From Caldimicrobium sp. (GTDB taxonomy: Bacteria; Desulfobacterota; Thermodesulfobacteria; Thermodesulfobacteriales; Thermodesulfobacteriaceae): a DNA stretch of 64,000 nt. The translations under genes were made by a program, and so were the position numbers. The notes below the pieces were generated by a model. It had not been told where the DNA came from. It was given only the letters and a program-made list of their open reading frames with translations, and did no database searches. The stretch covers positions 19,689 to 83,688 of the forward strand of contig JANXCE010000004.1 of the NCBI GenBank assembly GCA_025059715.1, read 5' to 3'. Positions 6,383-14,372 of the stretch are shown here, piece by piece (positions within the stretch are counted from its first letter, which is position 1; each line of letters begins with the position of its first letter).

Positions 6383-9016
6383 ATGATAGATGAGGATATA
6401 CTTAAGGATTTTTTGGTAGAGGCAAAGGATGGTATCAGAAAAATGGAGGAAGAATTTATTGAGCTTGAACGGGACAAGGGGAATTTGGAAATTCTTAAGA
6501 GTCTCTTCAGAACCATGCATTCTCTTAAAGGAGCTGCAGGTTTCTTTGGGTTTAAATCTTTAGAGGGTATAGCTCACTTTGCAGAAGATATCCTATCTAA
6601 ACTCAGAGATGGTTTGATTGAGGTCGATGAAGAAATAGTTGATATTTTGCTGAAATGTTTAGATGAAATAAAATTTATCGTTGCTCATATTGAAGAAAAC
6701 AAAGTCGAGCCAATAGATGACCGAATTTTGGATTTCTTAGTGGATCTTTCCAACTTTAATGAAAGGCTGAAAAAGAAAGTACAAGGGGAATTGGAGATAA
6801 AAGAGGGTATTGCCAAAGAGGAGACTATAGTGAGGCCTTCTCAAACCGAAAAAGTTGAGGAAGCTAAACCTCAAGAGATTATTGAACATGCTATCAAACC
6901 CTCTTTAGATATTCAAAAGGAGGAGCAAAAGGAGGAGTTAAAAGAAGAAAAAGTTATTTCAGCGCCTACCGTAAAGGAGCTTACTGAGACGCATATAAAA
7001 GTTGATATAAAACTCTTAGATAGTCTCATGAATCTTGCTGGGGAGCTTGTTTTAGCAAGAAATAGGGTTGTCCAGCTGGCTAATAAATTAAATGATCCTG
7101 ACCTCACAAGAAGTGTTCAAGTGCTATCCATGGTTACCACAGAACTGCAAGAAACAATAATGAAGACCAGAATGCAGCCTATTGGGGTGGTATTTAATAA
7201 ATTTCCTAGGATTGTTAGAGATCTCTCCAGGAGTTTAAACAAAAGGGTTAATCTTCATCTTGAAGGCACAGAAACAGAGCTTGATCGGTCCATAATAGAG
7301 GCCATAAAAGATCCTCTTACTCATTTAGTCAGAAATTCCATTGACCATGGTATAGAGCCTCCGGAGATAAGAGTTCAGATGGGTAAGCCTCCTGAGGGTA
7401 ATCTCTTTTTAAGAGCCTATCATGAGGGAGGTCAAGTAGTTATTGAAATTGAGGACGATGGAAGGGGTATTGATTTAGAAAAGATCAAAAAGAAAGCCCT
7501 GGAAAAGGGCCTTGTTTCTCCTGAAGAGATACAATATCTATCGGAAAAGGAAATCCTCTCCTTTATATTTAAATCGGGATTTTCTACCGCGGAAAAGGTT
7601 ACTCAGATCTCCGGAAGAGGCGTGGGGATGGATGTGGTGAAGACAAACATTGAGAAATTAGGGGGCTCTATAGAGATTAATACCCTCTCAGGTAAGGGAA
7701 CCACAGTGCGAGTTAAGATTCCACTGACTTTAGCTATCATTCCAGCTCTAATAGTTACTTCCATGGATCAGAGATATGCTATTCCCCAGGTTAACCTGAA
7801 AGAAATAGTAAGTATTAATCCCCAAAAGGATATTTTATACCTTGGTGAAAGTCAATTCTATAGGCTAAGAGGAGAGATTATTCCTATATTGTCTCTTTCT
7901 TCAATACTTGCTCAACAAAACACAAAAAGAGAGCATAATTTATTGATCTTAACTACAGGAGAGAGAGAATATGGCTTATTAGTGGATAGGATATACGATT
8001 CTGAAGAAATAGTAGTTAAGCCCTTAGGAAAATGGTTTAAGGGAATACCTCTTTACAGTGGAGCAACAATTATGGGTGATGGTAGACTTGCTCTGATACT
8101 TGATGTAGTAGGACTGAGTAGATTTGTAGGTTTAAGGGCGGAGGAGGTAGAAAGGGCCTTTGAGGAGAAAAAACTTAAGACAATAGCCGAGGAGACTCAA
8201 TTTATTTTACTCTTTGACATAGAGGATTCTACCTTTGCCCTACCTTTGGCACTCATCTCAAGACTTGATAAAGTGAAGGCTAAGGAGATTCAGATAATAG
8301 GTGGAAAAGAGGTCTTTTTGTATAAGAATAAAGTCATCCCCATAATTCGATTGGAAAATTACTTACCTATACAAGCGGTAAGCCCCCAAGATGAGTATAG
8401 CGTTTTATTTTTCTCAGAAAGAGAGAAAACTTGTGCTATTTTATGTTCTCGCATTGTAGATACTATTGAGACAAGTTTACAAGTGGAAACAGATCTTTAT
8501 GTGCAACCTGGGATATTAGGACATAGAATAATCAACAATCGAACAGTGCTTTTCCTTGATATTTACAAAATTATAGAGATGTATGATCCTGAATGGTTCA
8601 AGGTGAAAAGGTATGAGGTTGAGGAAACTATTAATATTTTACTCGCAGAAGATTCACCTTTCTTCCAGAATATGGTTAGTAATTATCTTAAACAGGCAGG
8701 ATTTAACGTAGAAATAGCTCCCAATGGGCAAGAGGCTTTGAATAAGTTAAAGGCGGGTTACAAACCGGATTTGATTATAAGTGACCTTGAAATGCCAGTT
8801 ATGGATGGATTTGAATTTATTAAAGAGGTGCGAAATATTCCCGAATATAAAGATATACCAATTTTGGTGCTAACTTCCCTTACTGGTGAAGATATCAGAA
8901 AGAGAGTTTTGGAATTAGGTGCCAATGGCTATGAAGTTAAGTTAGAGCGAGAGAGAGTTCTTTTGGCTATAGAAAATTTCTTAGCAACAAAAAAGAAGAA
9001 AGTCTCAGTATTCTAA
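6383..9016 (+). CDS. cheA: Hybrid chemotaxis histidine kinase CheA (HPt-kinase-CheW-CheW-REC)
   Basis: 877 residues. HPt domain first, with phospho-His46 in MHSLKGAAGFFGF; an acidic linker (about 115-195); dimerisation domain (LLDSLMNLAGELVLARNR); HATPase with HLVRNSIDHGIE (about 313), DDGRGID (about 358) and GRGVGMDVV (about 411); a CheW domain (about 453-582); a second, more divergent CheW-like domain (about 603-740); and a receiver (about 750-867: AEDSPFFQNM, SDLEMPVMDGFEF, LTSLTG). In the receiver the usual Lys-Pro is Lys-Leu. No clear P2 domain. ATG 6383 has GGAGG 8 nt upstream (6370-6374). The fused receiver may act as an internal phosphate sink. Confidence 0.95.
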   Translation: MIDEDILKDFLVEAKDGIRKMEEEFIELERDKGNLEILKSLFRTMHSLKGAAGFFGFKSLEGIAHFAEDILSKLRDGLIEVDEEIVDILLKCLDEIKFIVAHIEENKVEPIDDRILDFLVDLSNFNERLKKKVQGELEIKEGIAKEETIVRPSQTEKVEEAKPQEIIEHAIKPSLDIQKEEQKEELKEEKVISAPTVKELTETHIKVDIKLLDSLMNLAGELVLARNRVVQLANKLNDPDLTRSVQVLSMVTTELQETIMKTRMQPIGVVFNKFPRIVRDLSRSLNKRVNLHLEGTETELDRSIIEAIKDPLTHLVRNSIDHGIEPPEIRVQMGKPPEGNLFLRAYHEGGQVVIEIEDDGRGIDLEKIKKKALEKGLVSPEEIQYLSEKEILSFIFKSGFSTAEKVTQISGRGVGMDVVKTNIEKLGGSIEINTLSGKGTTVRVKIPLTLAIIPALIVTSMDQRYAIPQVNLKEIVSINPQKDILYLGESQFYRLRGEIIPILSLSSILAQQNTKREHNLLILTTGEREYGLLVDRIYDSEEIVVKPLGKWFKGIPLYSGATIMGDGRLALILDVVGLSRFVGLRAEEVERAFEEKKLKTIAEETQFILLFDIEDSTFALPLALISRLDKVKAKEIQIIGGKEVFLYKNKVIPIIRLENYLPIQAVSPQDEYSVLFFSEREKTCAILCSRIVDTIETSLQVETDLYVQPGILGHRIINNRTVLFLDIYKIIEMYDPEWFKVKRYEVEETINILLAEDSPFFQNMVSNYLKQAGFNVEIAPNGQEALNKLKAGYKPDLIISDLEMPVMDGFEFIKEVRNIPEYKDIPILVLTSLTGEDIRKRVLELGANGYEVKLERERVLLAIENFLATKKKKVSVF

Positions 9017-9019
9017 AAA

Positions 9020-9958
9020 ATGGAAGTCCTCAATACAAAAACTAATACTATCATGCCCACTTTCTCTACCAAAGAGGAAATCAAGAATTTTTATAGAGAG
9101 CGAGTAAAAAAGTTACATCCCGATAAAGGTGGAAATCTTGAGGAATATCTGCTCTTACAAAAATGGTATCAATTTGTTCTTAAAGAAAAGGAAAATAAGG
9201 AGAAGATCAAGGTTAAGGCCCTTAAGGAAAAACAATTTGTAAAGGGGAACTCCTTTTATAAAACTCAAAGATTTTCTATCAGAGAGTTGGCCTTAGCCTT
9301 AGAGAAGGAGATACATCTTCCAGTTAAAGAAGTTCCATGTCCTCATTGTCAGGGCTTAGGTAAAAACAGACAAAGTAAAAAGATACCGTGCTTACATTGT
9401 GGAGAACTGGGAATTTTAAAACTTTCCTCTAAGCAGGGCGATATAATTCAAGATTGTCCTTTCTGTAAGGGTTTAGGTTATTTTTACAGTGAGAGTTGTG
9501 GTTACTGTTTTGGAAAGGGCAGGATAAGAGAAGAAATTCCTCTTAGGATTAAACTCCCTCCCGGTCTAGGAGAAGGGGATATCCTCTTTATCTCTGGCGA
9601 CTCTCTGGGAACAAAATGGAATTTTTATATCGAGATAGAAGTGGAGCCCCATCCTCTTTGGAAATTAGAGAAGGATAGAATTGTATGTGAATTGAGAATG
9701 GCCTTTTATGAGATTCTTATTAGAGATTTCCTCGAGATTGAAACCCTCGAGGGAAAAGAATTGGTCCCCACTTCACTTTTTGTCAAAGGTGAGCCCGTTA
9801 TCTTTCCCCAAAGAGGGCCCTTTTTGCCTGATTCCTTTTGGAAAAGGGGTGACTTTGTAATAATCTTTAGACCCTTATTCCCTAAAAAGCTTTCTGCAGA
9901 AGCTAAACAATTATTAATACATTTTAGTAAACTATTAGAGGTGGACTATGATGATTGA
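9020..9958 (+). CDS. DnaJ-like co-chaperone within the chemotaxis operon
   Basis: 312 residues. A short N-terminal J-like domain keeps HPD (VKKLHPDKGG). Then come four zinc-binding CxxC repeats (CPHCQGLG, CLHCGELG, CPFCKGLG, CGYCFGKG, about residues 111-175) and a DnaJ-type C-terminal substrate-binding region (LPPGLGEGDILF; EVEPHPLWKLEKD). The Gly/Phe linker is replaced by a charged Lys/Glu helix (about 45-75). dnaJ normally sits with dnaK/grpE; here it lies 3 nt after cheA and overlaps cheW by 11 bases. It may be a dedicated chaperone for signalling-array or flagellar proteins, or simply an adopted paralogue. Confidence 0.82.
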   Translation: MEVLNTKTNTIMPTFSTKEEIKNFYRERVKKLHPDKGGNLEEYLLLQKWYQFVLKEKENKEKIKVKALKEKQFVKGNSFYKTQRFSIRELALALEKEIHLPVKEVPCPHCQGLGKNRQSKKIPCLHCGELGILKLSSKQGDIIQDCPFCKGLGYFYSESCGYCFGKGRIREEIPLRIKLPPGLGEGDILFISGDSLGTKWNFYIEIEVEPHPLWKLEKDRIVCELRMAFYEILIRDFLEIETLEGKELVPTSLFVKGEPVIFPQRGPFLPDSFWKRGDFVIIFRPLFPKKLSAEAKQLLIHFSKLLEVDYDD

Positions 9959-10421
9959 AAGGAATTTGCCTACGACAAAGGAGTCTACAAGAACTCTAAC
10001 CACGGGAAATAATGTTACTTTAGTGACCTTTTATTTGGGCGACTATCTTTTTGGAATTAGGGCGGAAAAGGTTATGGAAATCAATCGAGATCTTGATATC
10101 ACGCCAGTTCCCCATGCCGCGGATTACATTTTAGGAATTATGAATCTACGTGGGCAGATAATTACCGTCATAGATCTTTCAAAGAAGATAAAAACTAAAC
10201 TTTTAGTGCAACCAAGGTTAAACCTTATTCTTCGCCATCAGGATGAAGTGGCCGCCTTTCTAATTGAAAAAATTGATGACATCTTAGAGGTTCCTCTTAA
10301 TAAATTAGAGGAACCTCCAGAAAAAATTGAAGGAATAAATAAAGAGTTTGTAGAAAACGTTTACCAATTACCTGATAAATTACTAATTATTCTAAATGTA
10401 AATAAAATTTTTGACCATTAG
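9948..10421 (+). CDS. cheW: Chemotaxis coupling protein CheW
   Basis: 157 residues: a leader of about 18 residues followed by a complete CheW fold (LVTFYLGDYLFGIRAEKVMEIN; PVPHAADYILGIMNLRGQIITVIDL; AAFLIEKIDDILEV). Links receptors to CheA. AGAGGTGG at 9937-9944 can serve ATG 9948 or ATG 9951; the second has better spacing. The start overlaps the DnaJ-like gene, and the stop overlaps by 3 bases the convergent HNH gene, so this is the last gene of the operon. Confidence 0.94.
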   Translation: MMIERNLPTTKESTRTLTTGNNVTLVTFYLGDYLFGIRAEKVMEINRDLDITPVPHAADYILGIMNLRGQIITVIDLSKKIKTKLLVQPRLNLILRHQDEVAAFLIEKIDDILEVPLNKLEEPPEKIEGINKEFVENVYQLPDKLLIILNVNKIFDH

Positions 10422-11038
10422 GCTTCGTCATTTTCAAGTATACCTGCAAAATTAAGAAAGACCTTCCATTTTTCTTTCTTATGTTTAGGGAACTCCTCTA
10501 AAATTAGAGCTTGCCATCGGGGTGTTCTTGGTATTTTTAGAAGCTTAAGCCCTGCTTCATCGGGGGTTCTATTTCCCTTTTTAAGGTTACACTTCTTGCA
10601 ACAGAGAACAACGTTGGTCCATACAGTCTTACCACCTCTACTCTTAGGTATCACATGATCTATAGTTCTCTCTTTGGGATTTTTTAGAAGTTTACCACAA
10701 TATTGGCAAGTAAATTGATCTCTTAAAAAAAGATTTTGACGGGAAAAAACTACTTCATTTTGGGGAAGTGATTCAAAATAGGGGAGATAAATTGCCTCTG
10801 GAACAATCAAGGAGATTGAGGGGCTTCTGATAAAGGTTAAACCTGTAGAAGAACCATTTTCATAAAATTTACTGATTTTAATCCATTCTTCAAAGGTGTG
10901 AGTGGTCCAATCTGGTGTTATAACTTTTGCAGTGCCTTTGACTAAATGACATATAGCCCTTTGTAAAGTAGTAATTTGAGTAGCTTGATAGAATTTATTG
11001 AGGACTAATACCTTTTCTTGGAGACTGGTTTTAATCAC
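10418..11038 (-). CDS. HNH endonuclease family protein
   Basis: 206 residues, GTG start. Central zinc-type HNH motif: CQYCGK, then RTIDHVIPKSRGGKTVWTNVVLCCKKCN. The beginning (KVLVLNKFYQATQITTLQRAICHLVKG) is the N-terminal module of the widespread host HNH family ('VLNxxYxPL...RAxxLLxxGKA'), usually chromosomal and not part of a mobile element. Biological role unknown. It lies 8 nt after the Lrp-like gene and probably ends a four-gene minus-strand operon. Confidence 0.82.
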   Translation of the reverse strand: MIKTSLQEKVLVLNKFYQATQITTLQRAICHLVKGTAKVITPDWTTHTFEEWIKISKFYENGSSTGLTFIRSPSISLIVPEAIYLPYFESLPQNEVVFSRQNLFLRDQFTCQYCGKLLKNPKERTIDHVIPKSRGGKTVWTNVVLCCKKCNLKKGNRTPDEAGLKLLKIPRTPRWQALILEEFPKHKKEKWKVFLNFAGILENDEA

Positions 11039-11046
11039 CCCCTGGT

Positions 11047-11280
11047 TTAACTTACTACAGGACAGGTCATAGTGTGGTTTATAGCAGGAATGTTTTGAAA
11101 TTTCTCTAAAAGAAGTTTTGAGATTTCATCGTAGTTTGATACTTCAATTTCTACAATGATATCATAGGGTCCCATTATTATGTCTAATTTCTTCACCTCT
11201 GAAATCTTTTTTAATTCCTCTGCCACCCTTTGAGTTTGCCCGATTTGAGTATTTATCAGCACATAGGCTCTAATACTCAT
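11047..11280 (-). CDS. Stand-alone Lrp/AsnC ligand-binding (RAM) domain protein
   Basis: 77 residues, only the effector-binding ferredoxin-like domain of the Lrp/AsnC family (AYVLINTQIGQTQRVAEELKK; DIIMGPYDIIVEIEV; TMTCPVVS). No DNA-binding HTH is present. Such proteins oligomerise and can bind small effectors such as amino acids; they may modulate full-length regulators. A clear AGGAGG lies just before the ATG. It follows a MetE-like gene, which suggests, without proof, a link to methionine or one-carbon metabolism. Confidence 0.85.
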   Translation of the reverse strand: MSIRAYVLINTQIGQTQRVAEELKKISEVKKLDIIMGPYDIIVEIEVSNYDEISKLLLEKFQNIPAINHTMTCPVVS

Positions 11281-11319
11281 CTTTTACCTCCTTACGTTTC
11301 TTTCAATAATATCATATTT

Positions 11320-12360
11320 CTACCAGAAAACAAGTTTGAGGGAATTTAAGAGATCAACGACCTTTTTAACCGTTTCTTCAGCGAGACTCCCCATTCCACA
11401 AGTAGGAGTGATTAGACTTCTTTTCAAAAGCTCTTGAAAGTCTAAATTTAAAATTTGGGCGGTAACTTCAATTTGTTTTTTCCATTTCATTGCAAGTTCT
11501 TCCCTGGAAGTTGAGTTCAAAAGCTCTTGATCTGTGGGGACTACTCCCCAAGCTAAAAGGGTCTCCTTCCGATCTAAAAATTTCTCTAAAGCCTCTCTAT
11601 AAATTATTAAGCGATCAAAAAAGGAATAACTATCGAAATTTATAATCTTTACCGAGGACTCTAATACTAAATCCCAGGAGGTATTAGCACAGATGTGAAT
11701 TCCAGATATCAACTCAAAGGAGTGTAAGGCCTCAAAAATCTCTTCTAACATAGCTTTAACTAGCTCCTTTCCTAAGGTTATATAACCACTACTTCCAAAC
11801 CCTGAAAGCCCTGGTTCATCTATAAATATTATTACCTTTGGAGATATTTCCTTGAGATAATAGCCTTGAGCTAAGGCTTTTACAATGAGAAATTTTACAA
11901 TTAAATCCCGGAGCTCATCGCTGAATATAAGGTTTTCTCCGTTTTGTGTTTTTAGTGCGGTTCCTAAGGTAAAAGGTCCCGTAATTTGCCCCTTTACTAT
12001 AAGGGGATTAAGCGCTTTGATCTTTTCTAAAAAGGGGAAAAAAGTCTTGCTATAAGTAGGAGTCCAAAATCTCTTAAGTAAATCATAATTTTTATTTTCC
12101 ATTATTTCCACATAAGTTTCATAAAACTGGAGAAGTTTTTCTTCAAAATCGCTATTAGTGGTTATAAGAATTTCTTTACCTAAATCAAAACCGGGGAGAT
12201 CCTGGACAAATTGCCAGAGCATACCTTCTTCTTTATATTTAGGAAGTTGGGGCCAGGCTGGGATATCAAAGCGAAGTGCTACTTCTATAGCCTTATCCAC
12301 TTTGGTATAGGGAAGACTCCCTACATGGGTTGTAAGTGGCATCCGATCAGGGTAAGACAC
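11320..12360 (-). CDS. MetE/uroporphyrinogen-decarboxylase superfamily methyltransferase-like protein
   Basis: 346 residues, a single (beta/alpha)8 barrel resembling the C-terminal half of cobalamin-independent methionine synthase. It begins TTHVGSLPYT; KGQITGPFTLGTAL and IFIDEPGLSGFG are core motifs. Likely zinc ligands are His and Cys in HICANTSWD and Cys in TPTCGMGSL. Probably transfers methyl groups to a thiol, perhaps homocysteine, from an unidentified donor. I place the start at GTG 12360, which has GGAGG (complement of 12366-12370) 5 nt upstream and overlaps the preceding gene's stop by 14 bases; the ATG at 12342 is the alternative. Confidence 0.75.
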   Translation of the reverse strand: MSYPDRMPLTTHVGSLPYTKVDKAIEVALRFDIPAWPQLPKYKEEGMLWQFVQDLPGFDLGKEILITTNSDFEEKLLQFYETYVEIMENKNYDLLKRFWTPTYSKTFFPFLEKIKALNPLIVKGQITGPFTLGTALKTQNGENLIFSDELRDLIVKFLIVKALAQGYYLKEISPKVIIFIDEPGLSGFGSSGYITLGKELVKAMLEEIFEALHSFELISGIHICANTSWDLVLESSVKIINFDSYSFFDRLIIYREALEKFLDRKETLLAWGVVPTDQELLNSTSREELAMKWKKQIEVTAQILNLDFQELLKRSLITPTCGMGSLAEETVKKVVDLLNSLKLVFW

Positions 12361-13108
12361 AGAGGCCTCCTTGGGATTGCACTTCACAGGTAGCATTAGA
12401 TAATGGGTTACTATTAATAAGGATTTGATTTTCTCTTTTTTCAATAATTATTGGTAAAGTATTTAGATGTAGAGCCTTAAGAAGTGAATAGACCTTACTA
12501 ACATGGACCTTTTCCCAAGTTGTGTAAAGGGGATTTTTCAGTAATTCTTGACACCTAATGCAGTCCTCAGAGTAGATTATAATTCCCTTTGAGGTGCTGT
12601 TTATAATTTTACTATAATCATTGCTTGTTAAATAATAAGCAAAGGTCAGTCCAAGAAGAGCACTTAAACTAAAGGAAATTAGTGAGGATATAGCTAAGGG
12701 TTCTTTCTTTATGATGATGAGGATAGATATAAAGCTAAGCAAAATTAAAATAGCTATCGCTATACAAAAATAGCAGAGCACTTTAAATTCAAAAAGTAGT
12801 CTAAAGACAAAAATAGTATCTGCAAAGAGACCAAAGCCAGTGAAAAAAAGTAAAAGATTTCTAAAAAGGGTGCCTTGGGTCTTGCTATAAATTATAGTAA
12901 TAAGAAAGAGAGATAAAAAGAAGAAGATACCTAATTTTAACATTGTGTTTTTTGGAATTGGAGAGATTAAAGAGGCTACTTCGCAACTTTCACTAGGACA
13001 TAATGATTTGTCAAAGTGGGTAAGAAAAAGTTCCAAGGTAACTAAAAATAGGGAAAAAAGGATTAAGATGTAAAGTGTATAAAAGGAACCTCTTTTTTTT
13101 CCGTTCAT
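12347..13108 (-). CDS. VKOR-thioredoxin fusion membrane protein
   Basis: 253 residues with about five membrane helices. The vitamin K epoxide reductase core shows a loop pair (CPSESCEVA) after helix 1 and CYFC in a later helix; the C-terminal soluble part has a thioredoxin-like CIRC. Bacterial VKORs re-oxidise a DsbA-like partner using quinone; here the partner is fused. It would make disulfides in the periplasm, where the Cys-rich pilin could be a client. The promoter at 13117-13144 ends 8 nt before the ATG and no Shine-Dalgarno is seen, so the mRNA may be leaderless. Confidence 0.85.
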   Translation of the reverse strand: MNGKKRGSFYTLYILILFSLFLVTLELFLTHFDKSLCPSESCEVASLISPIPKNTMLKLGIFFFLSLFLITIIYSKTQGTLFRNLLLFFTGFGLFADTIFVFRLLFEFKVLCYFCIAIAILILLSFISILIIIKKEPLAISSLISFSLSALLGLTFAYYLTSNDYSKIINSTSKGIIIYSEDCIRCQELLKNPLYTTWEKVHVSKVYSLLKALHLNTLPIIIEKRENQILINSNPLSNATCEVQSQGGLCVLP

Positions 13109-13116
13109 TTTGGAAT

Positions 13117-13144
13117 ATTTTATCTTTTCACAAAAAAAAGTAAA
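13117..13144 (-). promoter_or_regulatory. Promoter of the VKOR operon, nearly leaderless
   Basis: On the minus strand TTTACT (complement of 13139-13144), a 16-nt spacer, then TAAAAT (complement of 13117-13122). The ATG is 8 nt past the -10 box, so the 5' leader would be only a few bases. Confidence 0.5.
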
Positions 13145-13147
13145 GGG

Positions 13148-13175
13148 TTGTTTTAATACCTTTTTAGATTATACT
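13148..13175 (+). promoter_or_regulatory. Promoter of lptA, nearly leaderless
   Basis: TTGTTT (13148-13153), 16-nt spacer, TATACT (13170-13175). The ATG of lptA is at 13183, 7 nt after the -10 box, so transcription should start at or next to the ATG. No Shine-Dalgarno is present. Confidence 0.55.
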
Positions 13176-13182
13176 ATTTAAT

Positions 13183-13647
13183 ATGAAAATGCTGTTAATA
13201 CTTGCTTTTCCGCTGTGCTTTTTAATCTTGACCTCAGTAAACCTATTTTCCTCCAAAGAAATAAATATTACCTCTGATAAGATGGAGGTATATGAAGATA
13301 GTGGTGTGGCTGTATTTACGGGAAAGGTTTATGCTCAAACGAGGGATATTAGACTCTGGGCAGATAAACTATATGTCTATTATGTTAGGAGAGAGACTAA
13401 AAGGGATATACAAAGATTAATTGCTCTTGGGAGAGTGAAAATTGAAAAAAACAAGTGGACGGCAGTTGCAGGAAAGGCCACTTATTTTAGAGATCAAGAA
13501 AGACTCGTTTTAGAGGATATGCCTAAAGTTTGGCATGAAGATAACTTAGTAGAGGGTGACCTGATTGTAATTTACTTTAATGAAGATAGGAGTGAAGTTT
13601 TTTCCCGTGAAGGTGGGCGGGTTAGAGTGAGGATTTATGAAAGATAA
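13183..13647 (+). CDS. lptA: Lipopolysaccharide transport protein LptA
   Basis: 154 residues. Signal peptide (MKMLLILAFPLCFLILTSV, about 1-23), then an OstA/LptA beta-jellyroll: INITSDKMEVYEDSGVAVFTGKV, TRDIRLWADKLYVYY, WTAVAGKATYFRDQERLVL and the closing VWHEDNLVEGDLIVIYF. It bridges inner and outer membranes in the periplasm, carrying LPS. It is followed by lptB with an 11-base overlap and then rpoN, the common lptA-lptB-rpoN-hpf-rapZ order. This supports a Gram-negative envelope. Confidence 0.9.
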   Translation: MKMLLILAFPLCFLILTSVNLFSSKEINITSDKMEVYEDSGVAVFTGKVYAQTRDIRLWADKLYVYYVRRETKRDIQRLIALGRVKIEKNKWTAVAGKATYFRDQERLVLEDMPKVWHEDNLVEGDLIVIYFNEDRSEVFSREGGRVRVRIYER

Positions 13648-14371
13648 CTTCTGTAGACTTGAAGCTCAAAATCTAAAGAAAAGCTTTAAAAGAAGAGTTA
13701 TTGTTCATGATGTGTCTTTATATGTTGATAAAGGGGAGATCGTAGGCCTTTTGGGTTCAAATGGTGCAGGCAAGACTACTTCTTTTTATATAATTGCGGG
13801 ATTTTTAAAACCAGATAGCGGAAAGATCTCTTACAAAGGAAAGGATCTTACAGATTTAGATGTATCTGCAAGAGCACGTTTAGGTATTATTTATCTTCCT
13901 CAAGAAACCTCAATTTTTCGAGGCTTAACAGTTAGGGAAAATTTGCAGATTGTTAAAGAGAGTTGGGCGGATCGAGCTAAGAAAATTGAGGAAAAAATAG
14001 AGAGGTATTTAGATGTGTTTAGTCTTAGAGAGGTTTTAGAGGTGAAGGCTCAGCATCTCTCTGGAGGACAGAAAAGAAAAGTGGAGATTTTGAGAGCCCT
14101 TTTGATCGAGCCTGATATTATGCTGCTGGATGAGCCCTTTGCAGGTATTGATCCTTTGGGTATAGCGCAACTAAAGGAAATATTCAAAAGGCTTCGAGAG
14201 GAGGGCCTGGGGTTGCTAATTTCAGATCACAATGTTCGAGAGACATTGAAGATTTGCGATAGAGTTTATGTGATGGCAGAGGGCGTCATTATTGGTCAAG
14301 GAGCACCGGAGACACTATTGAACCATGAGAAAGTCAGAGAAAAATACTTAGGGAAAGATTTTCAAATTTAA
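13637..14371 (+). CDS. lptB: LPS export ABC transporter ATPase LptB
   Basis: 244 residues. Walker A GSNGAGKTTSF, Q-loop in YLPQETSIFRGLTV, signature LSGGQKRKVEI, Walker B IMLLDEPFAGID and the switch His in ISDHNV. These details ('FRGLTV', 'AGIDPLG') mark the LptB branch of cytosolic ABC ATPases, which powers LPS extraction with LptFG. The start lies inside the end of lptA, implying translational coupling. Confidence 0.95.
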   Translation: MKDNFCRLEAQNLKKSFKRRVIVHDVSLYVDKGEIVGLLGSNGAGKTTSFYIIAGFLKPDSGKISYKGKDLTDLDVSARARLGIIYLPQETSIFRGLTVRENLQIVKESWADRAKKIEEKIERYLDVFSLREVLEVKAQHLSGGQKRKVEILRALLIEPDIMLLDEPFAGIDPLGIAQLKEIFKRLREEGLGLLISDHNVRETLKICDRVYVMAEGVIIGQGAPETLLNHEKVREKYLGKDFQI

Positions 14372-14372
14372 C

